A stretch of DNA of 64,000 nt from Rhynchopus sp. YZ270_cl-10. Taxonomy: Eukaryota > Euglenozoa > Diplonemea > Diplonemida > Diplonemidae. The position numbers and the translations under genes are program-made. The stretch covers positions 248,001 to 312,000 of the forward strand of contig OZ037865.1 of the NCBI GenBank assembly GCA_964035575.1, read 5' to 3'. Below are positions 1-10,107 of the stretch, one piece after another (position 1 is the stretch's first letter; each line of letters opens with the position of its first letter). The notes beneath the pieces were generated by a model. That model made no database searches. It was not told the DNA's origin and saw only the letters and a list, made by a program, of their open reading frames with translations.

Positions 1-440
1 ACATAAACACACAGAGAAGGTAAACCGATGAAGAAATTGGGTCTTAAGTTCAAAGTGCTCAGGGGGGTTAGACAGTGTTTTCCAAAAGGACAGCACCTTT
101 TTTAAAAATTCGAAAAAGTTTCAAAAAAAAATTAAAAAGTAAGAGTTGAAAGTACAAATGCTCACATTGGCGAACATAGGTACTAATAAGTAAGGCAACA
201 AACACAGCAAATTCTGCGTTTTTATTTCCCTTTTTCTTGGATAATCCATGACATCCCACACGGAATACAAGGGAAAGTGCGGGTGGGTGTCAGAAAAAAA
301 AAATCCAAAAAGAAAAAAATGCAGAAAGTTGTTGTGGGCTTTTTTGGTTCGGAAGACCCCCGTACTAACCAGGTTCTATTCTAATAGCAAGGGGTCGTGG
401 TTCATATGAAAGGTTGAGTCTTTGTAAAAGCATTTCAACA

Positions 441-490
441 TAATATAATATTATAATATAATATTATAATATAATATTATAATATATTAT
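441..490. repeat. AT-only tandem palindromic array
   Basis: About three to four copies of a 13-base unit made only of A and T (ATAATATAATATT) lie head to tail. The unit is nearly self-complementary, so either strand could fold. It directly precedes the family G hairpin element. Confidence 0.8.
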
Positions 491-540
491 GCAATCAATA
501 AATTGATAGCACAGGGATAAACAAAAAATGTTCCCTTTCT
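490..540. repeat. Family G hairpin repeat (second copy at 62391-62450)
   Basis: Both copies share ATGCAATCAATAAATTGATAG, followed by a second hairpin of the form GGGA...AACAAAAA...TGTTCCC. The two copies are 62 kb apart in the same orientation. The function is unknown. Confidence 0.6.
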
Positions 541-1591
541 TCTAGTCTTTGCAAATATAGAAATTGACGTCTGAAACTTGTATTTGGTAAGTTTTTAGGG
601 GGGAAGGTTGATTTTTTTTTTGCCTTTTCGCCCCGCTAGTTAGCTGCAATTAGTGGAGCTGATGGAGCAGTCTTCACTGTTGCAAAGCGGACACTCACCT
701 TTTCCGTCACTTTCTATTTCCTATATTTTTTTCTTCAAAGAACTTATGCATAAAAATCATGTCCAGACTCATAAGATGAGACCGACAAAGAAAAATATTG
801 AAAGATCCTTGGGGCCTCATAGGCACACGGCAAGGATCAAAAAAAAAGAGGGGAAAACTTGAAATATGAATGACACTGCCTGCACACTCATCTTCAGAAA
901 AAGCTAGGACCACGGTGTACTCATCATTTTGATCAGAGCACGGTCTTGGGGTGCCCAATTTTTATTTTGGGGATTGAAATCGAAAATAAAGAAGGGGAAT
1001 TGGGAAGTAAGCGGGTGGGGAAAAGGTAAAAAAGCAAAAAAAGCAAAAACCAAGTTATTTTCTTTTTTTTTGAAAGCCTAACGCAAAAAAGGTAAAAAAA
1101 AATGTGAAAGGTGAAATTTTCTTTTTTTTGTTGTATCGACAATCACCTACCTCGGTAGGGTCTGTACACACGTTTTTTTGTTGTTTTTTTTTGTTTTTTT
1201 TGTTGAACGATGAACGATGAACGAACCTTGACGGGACACACATTTTTCAAAAAAAAAAGTTGAGGAAAGGGGGTGGAAACTAAACTGTGTTTTTTTACGA
1301 GACACGACAAAAATAAATATTTACACTTTTGGAGAAATGATGTTGTCCCGCACGAGGGGGTTAACGTCACATGGAGTGAATCCTTATTATCGACAGATGG
1401 GAAAACGTTGGTAAGAAGACCTTTGCACACTGATTGGCCACGTGACCATAAAATGAAATGTTGCCCGTTTGTGCTATGGATAGGAGCACGCTGAAGCAAG
1501 AGGGTAGGAGTGCAATGAAAACAATGCACAGCGGTAAGGGGCAAAAATGTTAAAAAATGAGATGTGATATGAAAAAGGCGGGTGCCTTTGT

Positions 1592-1727
1592 TTGATAAAT
1601 TGTTTGGAGTAGTGTAGTTGCCTCGGGTTGTGTTGCCACAGTTGTGCAAATCTCCACTTTCATTGTTTTTTGAAAACTTGGTTGTATTAGTGTAGACACC
1701 CGAGGGGATGAACTCCACTGTACTATA
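1592..1727. repeat. Family C/D repeats as an inverted pair
   Basis: 1592-1660 is a family C copy (consensus TTTGGAGTAGTGTAGTTGCC, then CTCGGGTTGTGTTGCCACAG, ending CTCCACTTT). 1671-1727 is family D, whose reverse complement resembles C through the shared core GGAGT...CCTCGGGT. Other C copies are at 4521-4587, 5821-5892, 45902-45971 and 61342-61397, the last split by a transposon from its 5' part at 59697-59714. Other D copies are near 9147-9190, 19805-19850, 41640-41750 and 47105-47155. The two together could form a long imperfect hairpin. Confidence 0.65.
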
Positions 1728-2249
1728 CCGTTTTTTTGTTTTTGTCTTTTTCATGGTGAGCGAGCATCCGTTGATAATCGTCACAGCTGACTTTTTTTTA
1801 AAAACAAAGAAAAATATCATATACTTACAGTAATACTACAGCAAACAGTAAGCAATATCCAACATTTCTTTGTTGCAAAAAAAAAAAAATTGTTTTGGTT
1901 GAGTCATAGACAGACACCGTTTGCCACTGCTTCTTTGAAACAGAAAATATTTGCAAAAAAAAATCAAAAAGAAGAAGAAAAAGAATGTGCCACACTGCAC
2001 ACTCACACACTAAACACACGAGCATTTGGATAGGTAACTGTGAAGATAGATATGGGGCAAATTGACGCCCCTTTGCGGGGCATCACAAGTATAGTATCGC
2101 TGATACTACAAAACAAAACCCCCTGGTCCGACCCCTTGGTCTAACAGGGCATGGTGTGACAAAGTCTTGACAAAAGAAAAAGAAGTTTGTCGTTTCGATT
2201 TCCCGTCAAAAAAAAAAAGGCTTGGTAAGAATACTATCTGACCAGGTTT

Positions 2250-2285
2250 AAGATGAACGCAAGCCTCTCGTGCTTTATTCACCTT
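2250..2285. repeat. Family A strand-locked hairpin repeat (about 18 copies)
   Basis: The consensus reads AAGATGAAC, then a variable stem such as CTAAGC, loop CTCTCGT, the complement GCTTAG, then TCACCTT. Copies seen: 2250-2285, 2947-2984, 4787-4815, 13281-13313, 25173-25205, 26187-26221, 46567-46598, 46845-46875, 47388-47420, 47501-47534, 48683-48718, 49101-49136, 49162-49195, 49289-49323, 61568-61604, 62276-62310, 62345-62376 and 62732-62768. The outer stem varies in a paired way: AAGRTGA with TCACCTT, TGATGA with TCATCA at 4787-4815, TAGATG with CATCTA at 46567-46598. All copies have the same orientation. No reverse-complement copy was found. Confidence 0.75.
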
Positions 2286-2308
2286 CACAAACAAAACAAA
2301 AATTGGTA

Positions 2309-2388
2309 GTTGTTGATGCAGGCACCTCATTGACCCACTGTACGATGCCAGCTATCAGAATGAGAGCACTACCCTGCAAGCAACAAGG
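2309..2388. repeat. Family B repeat, tRNA-sized, stem-closed
   Basis: The consensus begins near TTATCAATGCAGGCACC, has an internal GATGCCAGCCATCCGGATG hairpin and closes with CCCTGC followed by an AACAACAG-like tail. TGCAGG at the start pairs with CCTGCA at the end. Copies: 2309-2388, 17311-17388, 18232-18287 (partial), 25231-25305, 47430-47485 (partial) and 52497-52585. All have the same orientation. Confidence 0.65.
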
Positions 2389-2439
2389 TGTAAAGAAAAA
2401 ACAAAAGAAGAAAAAAAAAACGTTTATGAAATGAACTTA

Positions 2440-2633
2440 CCGTATTCGTACAAAAAAAAAATTATCGGCCGTAAAATAGGTCGAACTTCCAGAAAAAAAT
2501 CCTGAAAAGGTCGAACACTTTTACGGTCGAACATTAGTACATTAGTACGGTCGATGTAAAAAACAGGTCGAACTTCCAGAAAAATACTGAAGAGGTCGAA
2601 CAGTATTACGGTCGATAATTTGTACGAATACAG
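2440..2633. mobile_element. 194-bp MITE with TA target duplication
   Basis: The terminal inverted repeats read CCGTATTCGTACAAA at the left and CTGTATTCGTACAAA (reverse complement) at the right. TA lies on each side (2438-2439 and 2634-2635). Removing the element rejoins a family A repeat (ATGAACTTA with AACCTCTTGTGCTTAG), which supports the borders. The inside carries several copies of GGTCGAAC in both directions. There is no coding capacity. The TA target fits a Tc1/mariner-type mobiliser, which is an inference. Confidence 0.75.
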
Positions 2634-3767
2634 TAAACCTCTTGTGCTTAGAAAAAATTAGAGGGGAACGGGCCTTGCGGGATAAAAATCCCTGACCGAC
2701 TAGACCAACAACACTGGTCATTATTCACACAGGATTTGTGCTGCCCAGACCCACACACACACTGTGGGCAACAACATCCTTCCTCTTATGAGCAGTTTTT
2801 TTGTTCTTTCTCTTATTCCACTTTCCCCCAAACGTAGATTTGATAAAAGACATAAAAAAAAAAACACAACACGCTGTCGTTGTTTTTGGGGTAAATCGGT
2901 AGGAAAAAACGGATATTTTTTTTTTTTTGTCAGCACAAAAGTTTATGAGATGAACCATAGCCTCTCATTGCTTATTCACCTTTTAACTAAAACTAAGCTT
3001 TTGTAAAGCAACCTTGCAAAACCGTAGATTTGACAACAAATCGCACAAGGAAGGAAAAACTTTTTTTGGTTGAGTTTTAGACAGGAATGTATCCCCACTT
3101 TTTTGAAAAGCGGCGGGATACAAAACATAACAAAAAAAAAAAAAAAACACACATCAAATTGCTTATAGGATGCACAGATCTGCGTAAACAGACGGCATGC
3201 CCTTATTGAAAGAATAAACTAATTTCTGAAAGACAAAAGAATAAATGGGGAGGGGAGAGACTCTGGCAAAAAAATTTCACAGAGTCAAAACGAACTGAGG
3301 GATTAAATGCGAACAGATACCCACAAGGATGAGTACAACTGAAGGCTGAAAAAGGGTTGTTTCATATACTAACTATTCTGCTGAATAGAAGGTATAATAG
3401 GGAAAAGGGATAAACCAGGAAAATGAGCGGGAAACGGGACAAAGGAATACACGCTGATTTTGCCTCCGTTGGTTTGCCCTGGTTTTAAGTATGTTTTTCC
3501 TTTGACTCAAAAAAGACGTTGGAGCACGACAGAAAATATGAAATACACAGAGATGCACAACACGCTTTGCAGACGTAAATTGCTAGATGGAAGAAGAGAA
3601 CATCATTGCCTTTCAGGTAGAATGGTAAAAGCAAATGAAGGTTGAGAAGAAACAGAGAAAACTTGCAAAATGAATAGCGCTCCTAAAACAAAATAAGGAC
3701 AGAGATCCATCAGAATTTGGAGATAAACGAGACCTTCTCACAAAAAACAAAAACAAAAAGAGAAGTA

Positions 3768-4198
3768 CATGGATGTCCAAAGTACTTGAAGTACGTTTTT
3801 CGGATTTTTTATGGTACTTGAAGTACTTGACCCCCCTTTTTTTTCCTCTCAAAATGACAGTCAAGTACTTGAAGATTGATCAAGTACTTGACAGAAATCA
3901 AGTACTTGATACCCTATTTTTTTTTCTCTCGTACTTTTTTACTTTTTTACCCTCTGGCAGAGTCTGTCAAGTACTTGTTTTCGCAAAAAAACGTCAAGTA
4001 CTTGATCAAGTACCCACTTTTTTTTTGTACTTGATCAAGTACTTGACGTTTTTTTTGTGAAAAAAGTACTTGACAGAGGGAGAACAAGTAAAAAAGTACT
4101 AGAAAAAAAAATAGGGTGTCAAGTACTTGAAGTATCAAGTATTGGATTTTTTGGGGGATCAAGTACTTGATATACTTCAAGTACTTTGGACATCCATG
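3768..4198. mobile_element. 431-bp foldback element built on CAAGTACTTG
   Basis: The ends are inverted copies of CATGGATGTCCAAAGTACTT. The flanks carry a 6-base direct duplication, GAAGTA (3762-3767 and 4199-4204). The whole interior is roughly palindromic around position 4000 and contains more than ten copies of the 10-base palindrome CAAGTACTTG, with poly-T runs between them. It is non-coding; open frames through it read both ways and are repeat artefacts. Confidence 0.8.
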
Positions 4199-4204
4199 GA
4201 AGTA

Positions 4205-5934
4205 GTTGAAAAAGGCAAAAAACAAAATATGAACAAATAATTATGCCGCTCTTAAAAATCATGAAATATAAAGTAAAGGGTTGGCCGGTGCAGGAGGCAC
4301 TGACACAATATCAAAAAACAAAATTGAAAAAAAACTGATTTTTTTTGGACAAAGGGTACAAAGCAATAAAACTAGGAACCCAAATGAACGAAGCATTGCC
4401 ATTATTTTTTTGCATCAGACTTTTAAACTGTCGGTGGTCCCCGGTAAGAAACAGAAAATGGGGAATAAATCCACCCACACGCGGGATGTAATTGATGTGG
4501 TACGTTTTTTTTGTTTTTTTGCTAAATTGGTGGATTAGTGTAGCTGCCTCGGTTTGTGTTGCCACAGTTTGTGCAATCTCCACTTTTTTTTTAAAAAAAT
4601 TGTTTGCAAATTGCAAAAAAGTGTCACTGTCGTTCCCTCAGCCCCTTCTTGTAGGTATTTGATACGTTGACGCTTCCACACACACTATCTTTCCTACCTG
4701 GGCGGTGTTGCGGAGCACGGTTGGATGAGGTGAACGATGTTGACACTTTCCGCTTACAAAGTAGTGTGCGTTAAAAGAAAGAAAACTGATGAATATGCCT
4801 CACGTGCACTCATCAACTCAAGAAAGTTGTCTTTTTATGGAATATTTTATTTTTTTGAACACATTACCAGACACTGGTGTGCAGAGCAAAAGTTACCTTT
4901 CACAAGCTAGGATGTACACAAAAAAAAACGCAACATCTCAAAATCGTGTGAAGGTCCATCAAAAAGTACTTTTGAACAAATTATGAGCAAAAAAAAGGGG
5001 GGAAATACGTTGCCTTGATCTCTTTGGGACTAAAATACAGGCAAAACTTTCAACAGAACGAGCGTTAGAACTATTTTGACAAATTATCACCCTTTTTTTT
5101 TTGTTGTACACGCTCAACAAAAAGACACACAAAAGAAAAGATGAGCGAAGTTGTTGGTCGACTAAAAAACGTTTTAAACTGTGGCTATTAAATAGCCATC
5201 GTAATGCTAAATGAGGGGTTTAACTGTGACCCTCCATTTAGCGGTTACAGTACCAGTTTCTTACAAACGGTGCTCCTTCGTACATCTCTCTTTTGATTTT
5301 CCTAGAAATAAATTTGACTGGTGTTCCCGAAAGGGCCCATATTGACAGGTCCTTGACATGTCCTTGACATGTCCCCGACAGTGGGGGGTGTGTTAAAATG
5401 ACACACCCCCCCTATATTGACAGGTCCTTGTCAGGTCCTTGACATGTCCTCGACAGGTGTTCGGTAACACCATTGACTAAAAAAAGGTACAAAACCCTCT
5501 CGTGCACAGTGTGTACCCTTGCTACATGACCGGTGCACCGTGGAGGGTGGACCCCAAACCATGCATTCCTAAAATCCATTTTCGTGATTTTGCATCTAGT
5601 AAATAAAGTATTTTTGTTTTTTTTTTATTACACACAGCCGCAGATATAAAATACTACGACCAAAAAAAAGACAGAAAAACTGTCAAGATGAACGCCATAC
5701 AGCACAACACGTTTTTTTAAATAAATAACACTCTTTTTCCCATCATTTTTTTGTCCATTTTTGGGGTCCTGAACTGCAAACCAACTTAGATTCTTTCAGT
5801 GCAGAATCGTAAGGTTTCTTGATAAATTGTTTGGAGTAGTGTAGTTGCCTCGGGTTTGTGTTGCCACAGTTTTTGTGCAAATCTCCACTTTCCAAAATTA
5901 TTTTTCCTCTTTCATTTTAAGGAACCCTTGTTTA
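4205..5934. other. Gene-free stretch with small hairpin elements
   Basis: No gene is supported. It holds family C copies (4521-4587, 5821-5892), a family A copy (4787-4815), a divergent family E copy near 5490-5600, and compact inverted repeats near 5177-5250 (GGCTATTAAATAGCC and a GCTAAATGAGGG / CCCTCCATTTAGC pair). Near 5341-5465 the motif GACATGTCC is repeated around a GGGGGGTGTGT / ACACACCCCCC hairpin. The latter two look like further small foldback elements, but I could not fix their borders. Confidence 0.5.
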
Positions 5935-6882
5935 CTGGGGGGGGGCCAATACAAGTACCCCCGGGTAATACAAGTACCCCTGCAAATACAAGTACCCCCC
6001 GGGTTTTTCGATTTAAATTAATTTATATTTTTAATACAAGTACCCCCCACTTTTGTGTACGTTTTTCTTAGCAGGTGGTGCCAAAAAAATTTTCCCAGCA
6101 ATTTTTACCCACAAAAATCGAGAATTTTTTTTTTCTATTTCGGTGCCAGGCTTTGCGCTAATTGTTGGCCCTTGGCCCGGGATTTTTTTGTGGTGCGTTT
6201 TTTGCAAACCGGGGTTTCTTACCAAAACCAGAGAATCTCATATTTCATAGTAAGGGTACTTTAGAGTGTTTTTGTACCCACATGTGACCCCACCGTGGAG
6301 AGCAATCAGCTCGCGCAATCAAAAGAAAGCAGATAAAAGAGAAAGAAAAAAACGAAAAAAGTTGGGTACCGTGCACCTGCGGCGCTCCCTGTTCCCAGTC
6401 AAAAACACCACAATTTCATCTGAAATTGGGTTTTCAGACTGAAAATGCCCCTTGTTTAGGAGTCTGGGTTCATATTTTGTGAAAATATAAGTCACTAAAA
6501 TTTTGTCCATTTTCCCGAATATGCCCCACCACAGCCTGGGATTGGCTCGGAAATGCCACAAAACACTGTTTTTTCACCCCAGACGTTACCCGTCGCAACT
6601 ATTTGAGGTGCGTTTTTTTTGGGCGCGAAACATGATTTTTCAGATTTTTTCCAAAAGTTAGCGCGAAGCCTGCTTCACACCTTTTCTCTTTTCTCGATTT
6701 TTCGGATTTTTGCTAAGGCGTTGGCCCATACAAAAAAATTATTTTTCCCCCATACAAAATGTACAGGGAAAAAGTTTTTAATACAAGTACCCCCATCACC
6801 TTTTTTATTTTTGAAAAACCCGGATCTATTAGTTTTACCCGCTCAATACAAGTACCCGGTACTTGTATTAGCTCCCCCCCAG
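5935..6882. mobile_element. 948-bp element with AATACAAGTACC subterminal array
   Basis: Inverted termini read CTGGGGGGGGGCCAATACAA at the left and CTGGGGGGGAGCTAATACAA (reverse complement) at the right, flanked by TA on both sides (5933-5934 and 6883-6884). The subterminal regions repeat AATACAAGTACCCCC four times at the left and at least twice at the right, once as a palindrome. A segment near 6711-6770 (GCTAAGGCG, TTGGCCCATACAAA, TGTACAGGG) recurs inside the composite element near 40727-40770. No convincing protein is encoded. Confidence 0.7.
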
Positions 6883-6884
6883 TA

Positions 6885-8055
6885 ACAGTTCAAAAGGTCA
6901 AAATAGACAAGGAAGTAGGGACAGTGTTACTTGTTTTCTCGCGAAAGTTCAAAAAATATGGGGAGGGTACGGTCTAACGCCTTTGCCAGACGTAGACACA
7001 AGGGGAAGTGTGAGGGCCGCAAAAAAAAAGACAAACCAAACACCCAGAAAAATCAGACACATATAAAAAAAAACGAGAATGTCGAGCAAATGAGACGCTA
7101 CCTTGTTGTTCTTTTTGCAGTGTCAAAGTGAAAAAACAAAAACTCAAAAAAAAAAAATATAGAGGATCATCTCCTACCCAGAAAGAGAGTAATCTCTTGG
7201 GGTGCACGAAATGTCAACGAAATTATTTTTTTTGTAACTTTTTTTCCATTTTTCATTTTTTTATTTTGCATCCGATTTAGGGTGAAGTGCGTCTTTGATT
7301 CCCGGCGTGCGAATCAGTGGATAAAGAAACGAAGAAAAGAAAGAATAGCTGAAAGTGCAAACACCACCGGACAGCGGCGGACGCAGAAAGAAAAGTATTA
7401 AAACGTCAAAAAAAACTATTTTTTTTGACCGTGAAAACATTATCAAATTTTTCAAATTAAAAAAAAAAAAGGCTTTTGATTTTCATGGGATAAGCAGCTT
7501 GCAGAACAAAAAAAAATCTGGAACTGCATGAATAGGCTAGTTATGAATAGCTAGTTCGTGTCAAAAAAGGGAAGAGGGGTTTGTGGGAACGCTGACAGCA
7601 ATAGAAGAATCTGTCGCGAAAAATTGTTGTGCGGCGATGGAAATGATGAAAAAAAACAAAATGAAGTTGATAGTGGCAAACGCCTTTGGGACGCAGACAT
7701 CTAAACAAAAAAAAAAAATAATGTGTGGAGAGGAGTATCCATCTCTGTTATACCCTATAAAACATCCGGCAGACGATATTCGGCTACAGATTGAGGGTAA
7801 AATTGATCAATAAGGAAAAAAGAATAAGATATGGGGGTTTTTTTTGGTAAGATAAAGAGACATACATACGCCTCACTGTGTTAGTTAACACCCCCCTATT
7901 TTCTTAAAGAGATTCTAAAAAAAAGAAAAGCTTTCAATCGGCTTATTTTAAAAAAGAAATATAACTTGGTTTTGCTTTTTTTGCTTTTGCTTTCTGGGGA
8001 GGGGAACTTTTTTTTTAAAAAACTTGAATATTTTCTTAAATTTTTCAAATTCAAT
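6885..8055. other. Gene-free stretch
   Basis: Family F repeats lie at 7347-7387 and 7662-7700 among A/T homopolymers. A 76-codon frame at 7583-7813 overlaps a repeat and has no recognisable features, so I do not call it a gene. Confidence 0.5.
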
Positions 8056-8460
8056 TTAGATCCCTTTACCAGCCTTTGGCTTAATGTCCCGAACCGAGGT
8101 CAATAGACTTGCAACACCCTTTACTCCGAGAGCGTTGAACTTTGCCATGCTTTCTTCGAAGCACACGGTATCGACGGTGGTGCTGTGGCAGGAGAGGGAG
8201 AGCACGGAGCCTGCGTCGCTGGAGGTGGCGGAGGGTGTGCGACGCTTGGAGTCGAAGAAGCCAGCACTTCCGCGGGCACGCGACCCGAAGGGCGACGACG
8301 TGGCCGAGGACTCATCCGCGCAGCTGTCGAGCATACCTTCGACCTCATCCGCAATCAGCGACAGGTCGTGCTCCTCGGCAACACCACGTCCCTGCTGCTG
8401 CAGTGCCTCCGCACGCCTCTTACCTGCCTCCGCCTGCTTCAGGGAAACCATGGACATCAT
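8056..8460 (-). CDS. Hypothetical 134-aa protein
   Basis: I do not recognise this protein. It has a Lys/Gln/Glu-rich, probably helical N-terminal third (about residues 5-50), a low-complexity Ser/Ala/Thr-rich middle and a compact C-terminus with the sequence FNALGVKGVASLL, ending KAGKGI. I chose the Met pair at 8460 because the frame upstream (to 8568) runs through a strong pyrimidine tract on the coding strand (about 8515-8550), followed by CACAG, as expected of a splice acceptor rather than coding sequence. The GC-rich codon use matches the other minus-strand genes and contrasts with the A/T-rich flanks. It is the last gene in the minus-strand series starting at 25144. Confidence 0.6.
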   Translation of the reverse strand: MMSMVSLKQAEAGKRRAEALQQQGRGVAEEHDLSLIADEVEGMLDSCADESSATSSPFGSRARGSAGFFDSKRRTPSATSSDAGSVLSLSCHSTTVDTVCFEESMAKFNALGVKGVASLLTSVRDIKPKAGKGI

Positions 8461-8810
8461 CTTCTCTGTGTCCTGACCCTTAGTGTCGACTGTGCGCTCC
8501 ACGGTTTTTTTGGGGGGAGAGAGAGAGGAGGAAGAAGGAGAAAATACGATGACAAAAATGTGAAACACAAAAAAAGGGTTGTTGTTTTGAGGGTTGTGTT
8601 GATGTTTGAACCTATAGTGTGTTGGTGTGGGGTCGGCGTGGGGAGGAGAGGGGATGATGGTAGTAGGAGAAGTTGGAGGGTTTTTGGATTGGTGTTGTGT
8701 TGGTGTTGAGTGCTTGGTGAGGGGGTAATTCGTTGCGCAGAATATGGCCCTATGTTGTGTTGTGGTATTGTGTTTATTTGTGTAAGGATGATTGTATAGT
8801 TTTTATTGAA

Positions 8811-8861
8811 ACCCTGATAACCGCTGTTAAAAAGCTCGTAGTTGGATCCAGAGCTCAGGGT
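8811..8861 (+). other. SSU rRNA-derived fragment enclosed by inverted arms
   Basis: Positions 8826-8847 read exactly as the universal eukaryotic SSU rRNA motif ending CTCGTAGTTGGAT, preceded by GCTGTTAAAA. The fragment is closed by 7-bp inverted arms (ACCCTGA at 8811-8817, TCAGGGT at 8855-8861) and has an inner AGCTC/GAGCT pairing. No further rRNA sequence is visible on either side. It is either a transposed rDNA scrap or a small structured RNA. Confidence 0.6.
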
Positions 8862-10107
8862 TGTAAGGTGCCACGCTTTTTTTCGTGATGGCGTAGTGTT
8901 GGCATCGTGGGTTCAAACATCCTTGCATCAAAACCCCTCTATGAGAGCGTTTTCAGAATTTTAAAGTTTTTATGAGATTCCATGAAAAGAAGGTGCAAAA
9001 ATAAAAGAGGTCTTTCTTGCATTTCACTTTAAAATTCTGTACTAAAAAGGTTTTTTTTTGCTGCTATTTTCGGGAAAAAAACCTCGGGTGCACGTTTTTT
9101 TTTTCTTCCTTCTTCCCCCCTCCAAAAATTTTTTTTTTTGAAAACTTGGTTGTATTAGGGTCACCCAGAGGATGAGGTCCACTATACATATTTTTTTTTC
9201 TCTTCTTTTTTGCGTCGTGTTGGGAGGGGAAAGTGTCAATGTTGTTCACCTCACCCAACCGTGTGCTCCGCAACACCACCACCTAACAGGTGAGAGATAG
9301 TGTGTGTGGAAGAGCTCAACACATCAAACAACTGCAAGAAAAAGAGGGTGAGAGAACGACAAGTTGACACTTGTTTTTCTTTTTGCGTCGCGTTGGGAGG
9401 GGAAAGTTGCATATCCAAACAATCTAAAAACAGGTGGGAGAAACACCATTGTCTGCGTTTCCTAGGGGATGATGGCCCTCATCGTATTCCGCCCGTAAAA
9501 CCCGTATAAACCGTGTTTCGCGTGTTTTGCAGGAAATAAAGTTTGACTTGAAATACAAAGCCCTCGTTGGGGGCGGGTCAAACCACACAAAAAGGTGAAG
9601 TTGATTGGTGCAAACACCACGAAAAAAAAACATTCCGAGAGTGTTTTCAAGGAAAGTGACGACCGTCTGAATGGCAGCTACACTAAAACCAACAAATGGG
9701 TGACCACAGTTCAAGCCAACACGCCGGCTGAGGAAAAGCTGAATACCTAGTGTTTCCAAAGAAGTTGTGTGAAAGTTGTTGACATGAACCTGCCTCTCCC
9801 TGTGGTTAGTTACCTTTAATACATATTATCATCATCTCATTTGAACCGTTACGTTCCTTACCTTAAAAAAAAAAATTAAACCCCTTTGAAAGGATGAACG
9901 AGACCACCTTCGGCACGCACACTTCACAAAATGTGGGTAAAAAAAAAAGAGCCACATCGACCACACGACACACAAAACACTGATGATGTGAACCACACCC
10001 ACACGACAACACCTTTGAGAGTAAGCTTCCCCTACACAATACCCCACACCACACCCCACTCCCTCCCATCACCGTGTTCCCCCCTGCCCCGTAGATATTT
10101 TATCTCT
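8862..10107. other. Gene-free stretch between ERGIC3 and the hypothetical gene
   Basis: It contains family D (9147-9190), a family E fragment (9538-9570) and homopolymer runs. A 111-codon minus frame (9424-9759) runs through the family E fragment and resembles nothing known. I see no gene. Confidence 0.5.

Larger units (their letters stand above)
1..2437. other. Gene-free repeat-rich stretch
   Basis: I see no credible gene here. The stretch consists of poly-A/poly-T runs and short structured repeats: a family F copy at 143-184, an AT palindromic tandem array at 441-490, a family G hairpin at 490-540, a family A-like copy near 865-895, an inverted pair of family C/D repeats at 1592-1727, and family A and B copies at 2250-2285 and 2309-2388. 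The open frames present run through these repeats and have no recognisable domain. Confidence 0.6.

Noticed and set aside
1143..1820. 225-codon minus-strand frame and a 73-codon plus frame at 1273-1494
   Set aside because: The former crosses family C and D repeats and homopolymers; the latter has no recognisable feature and no gene-like context.
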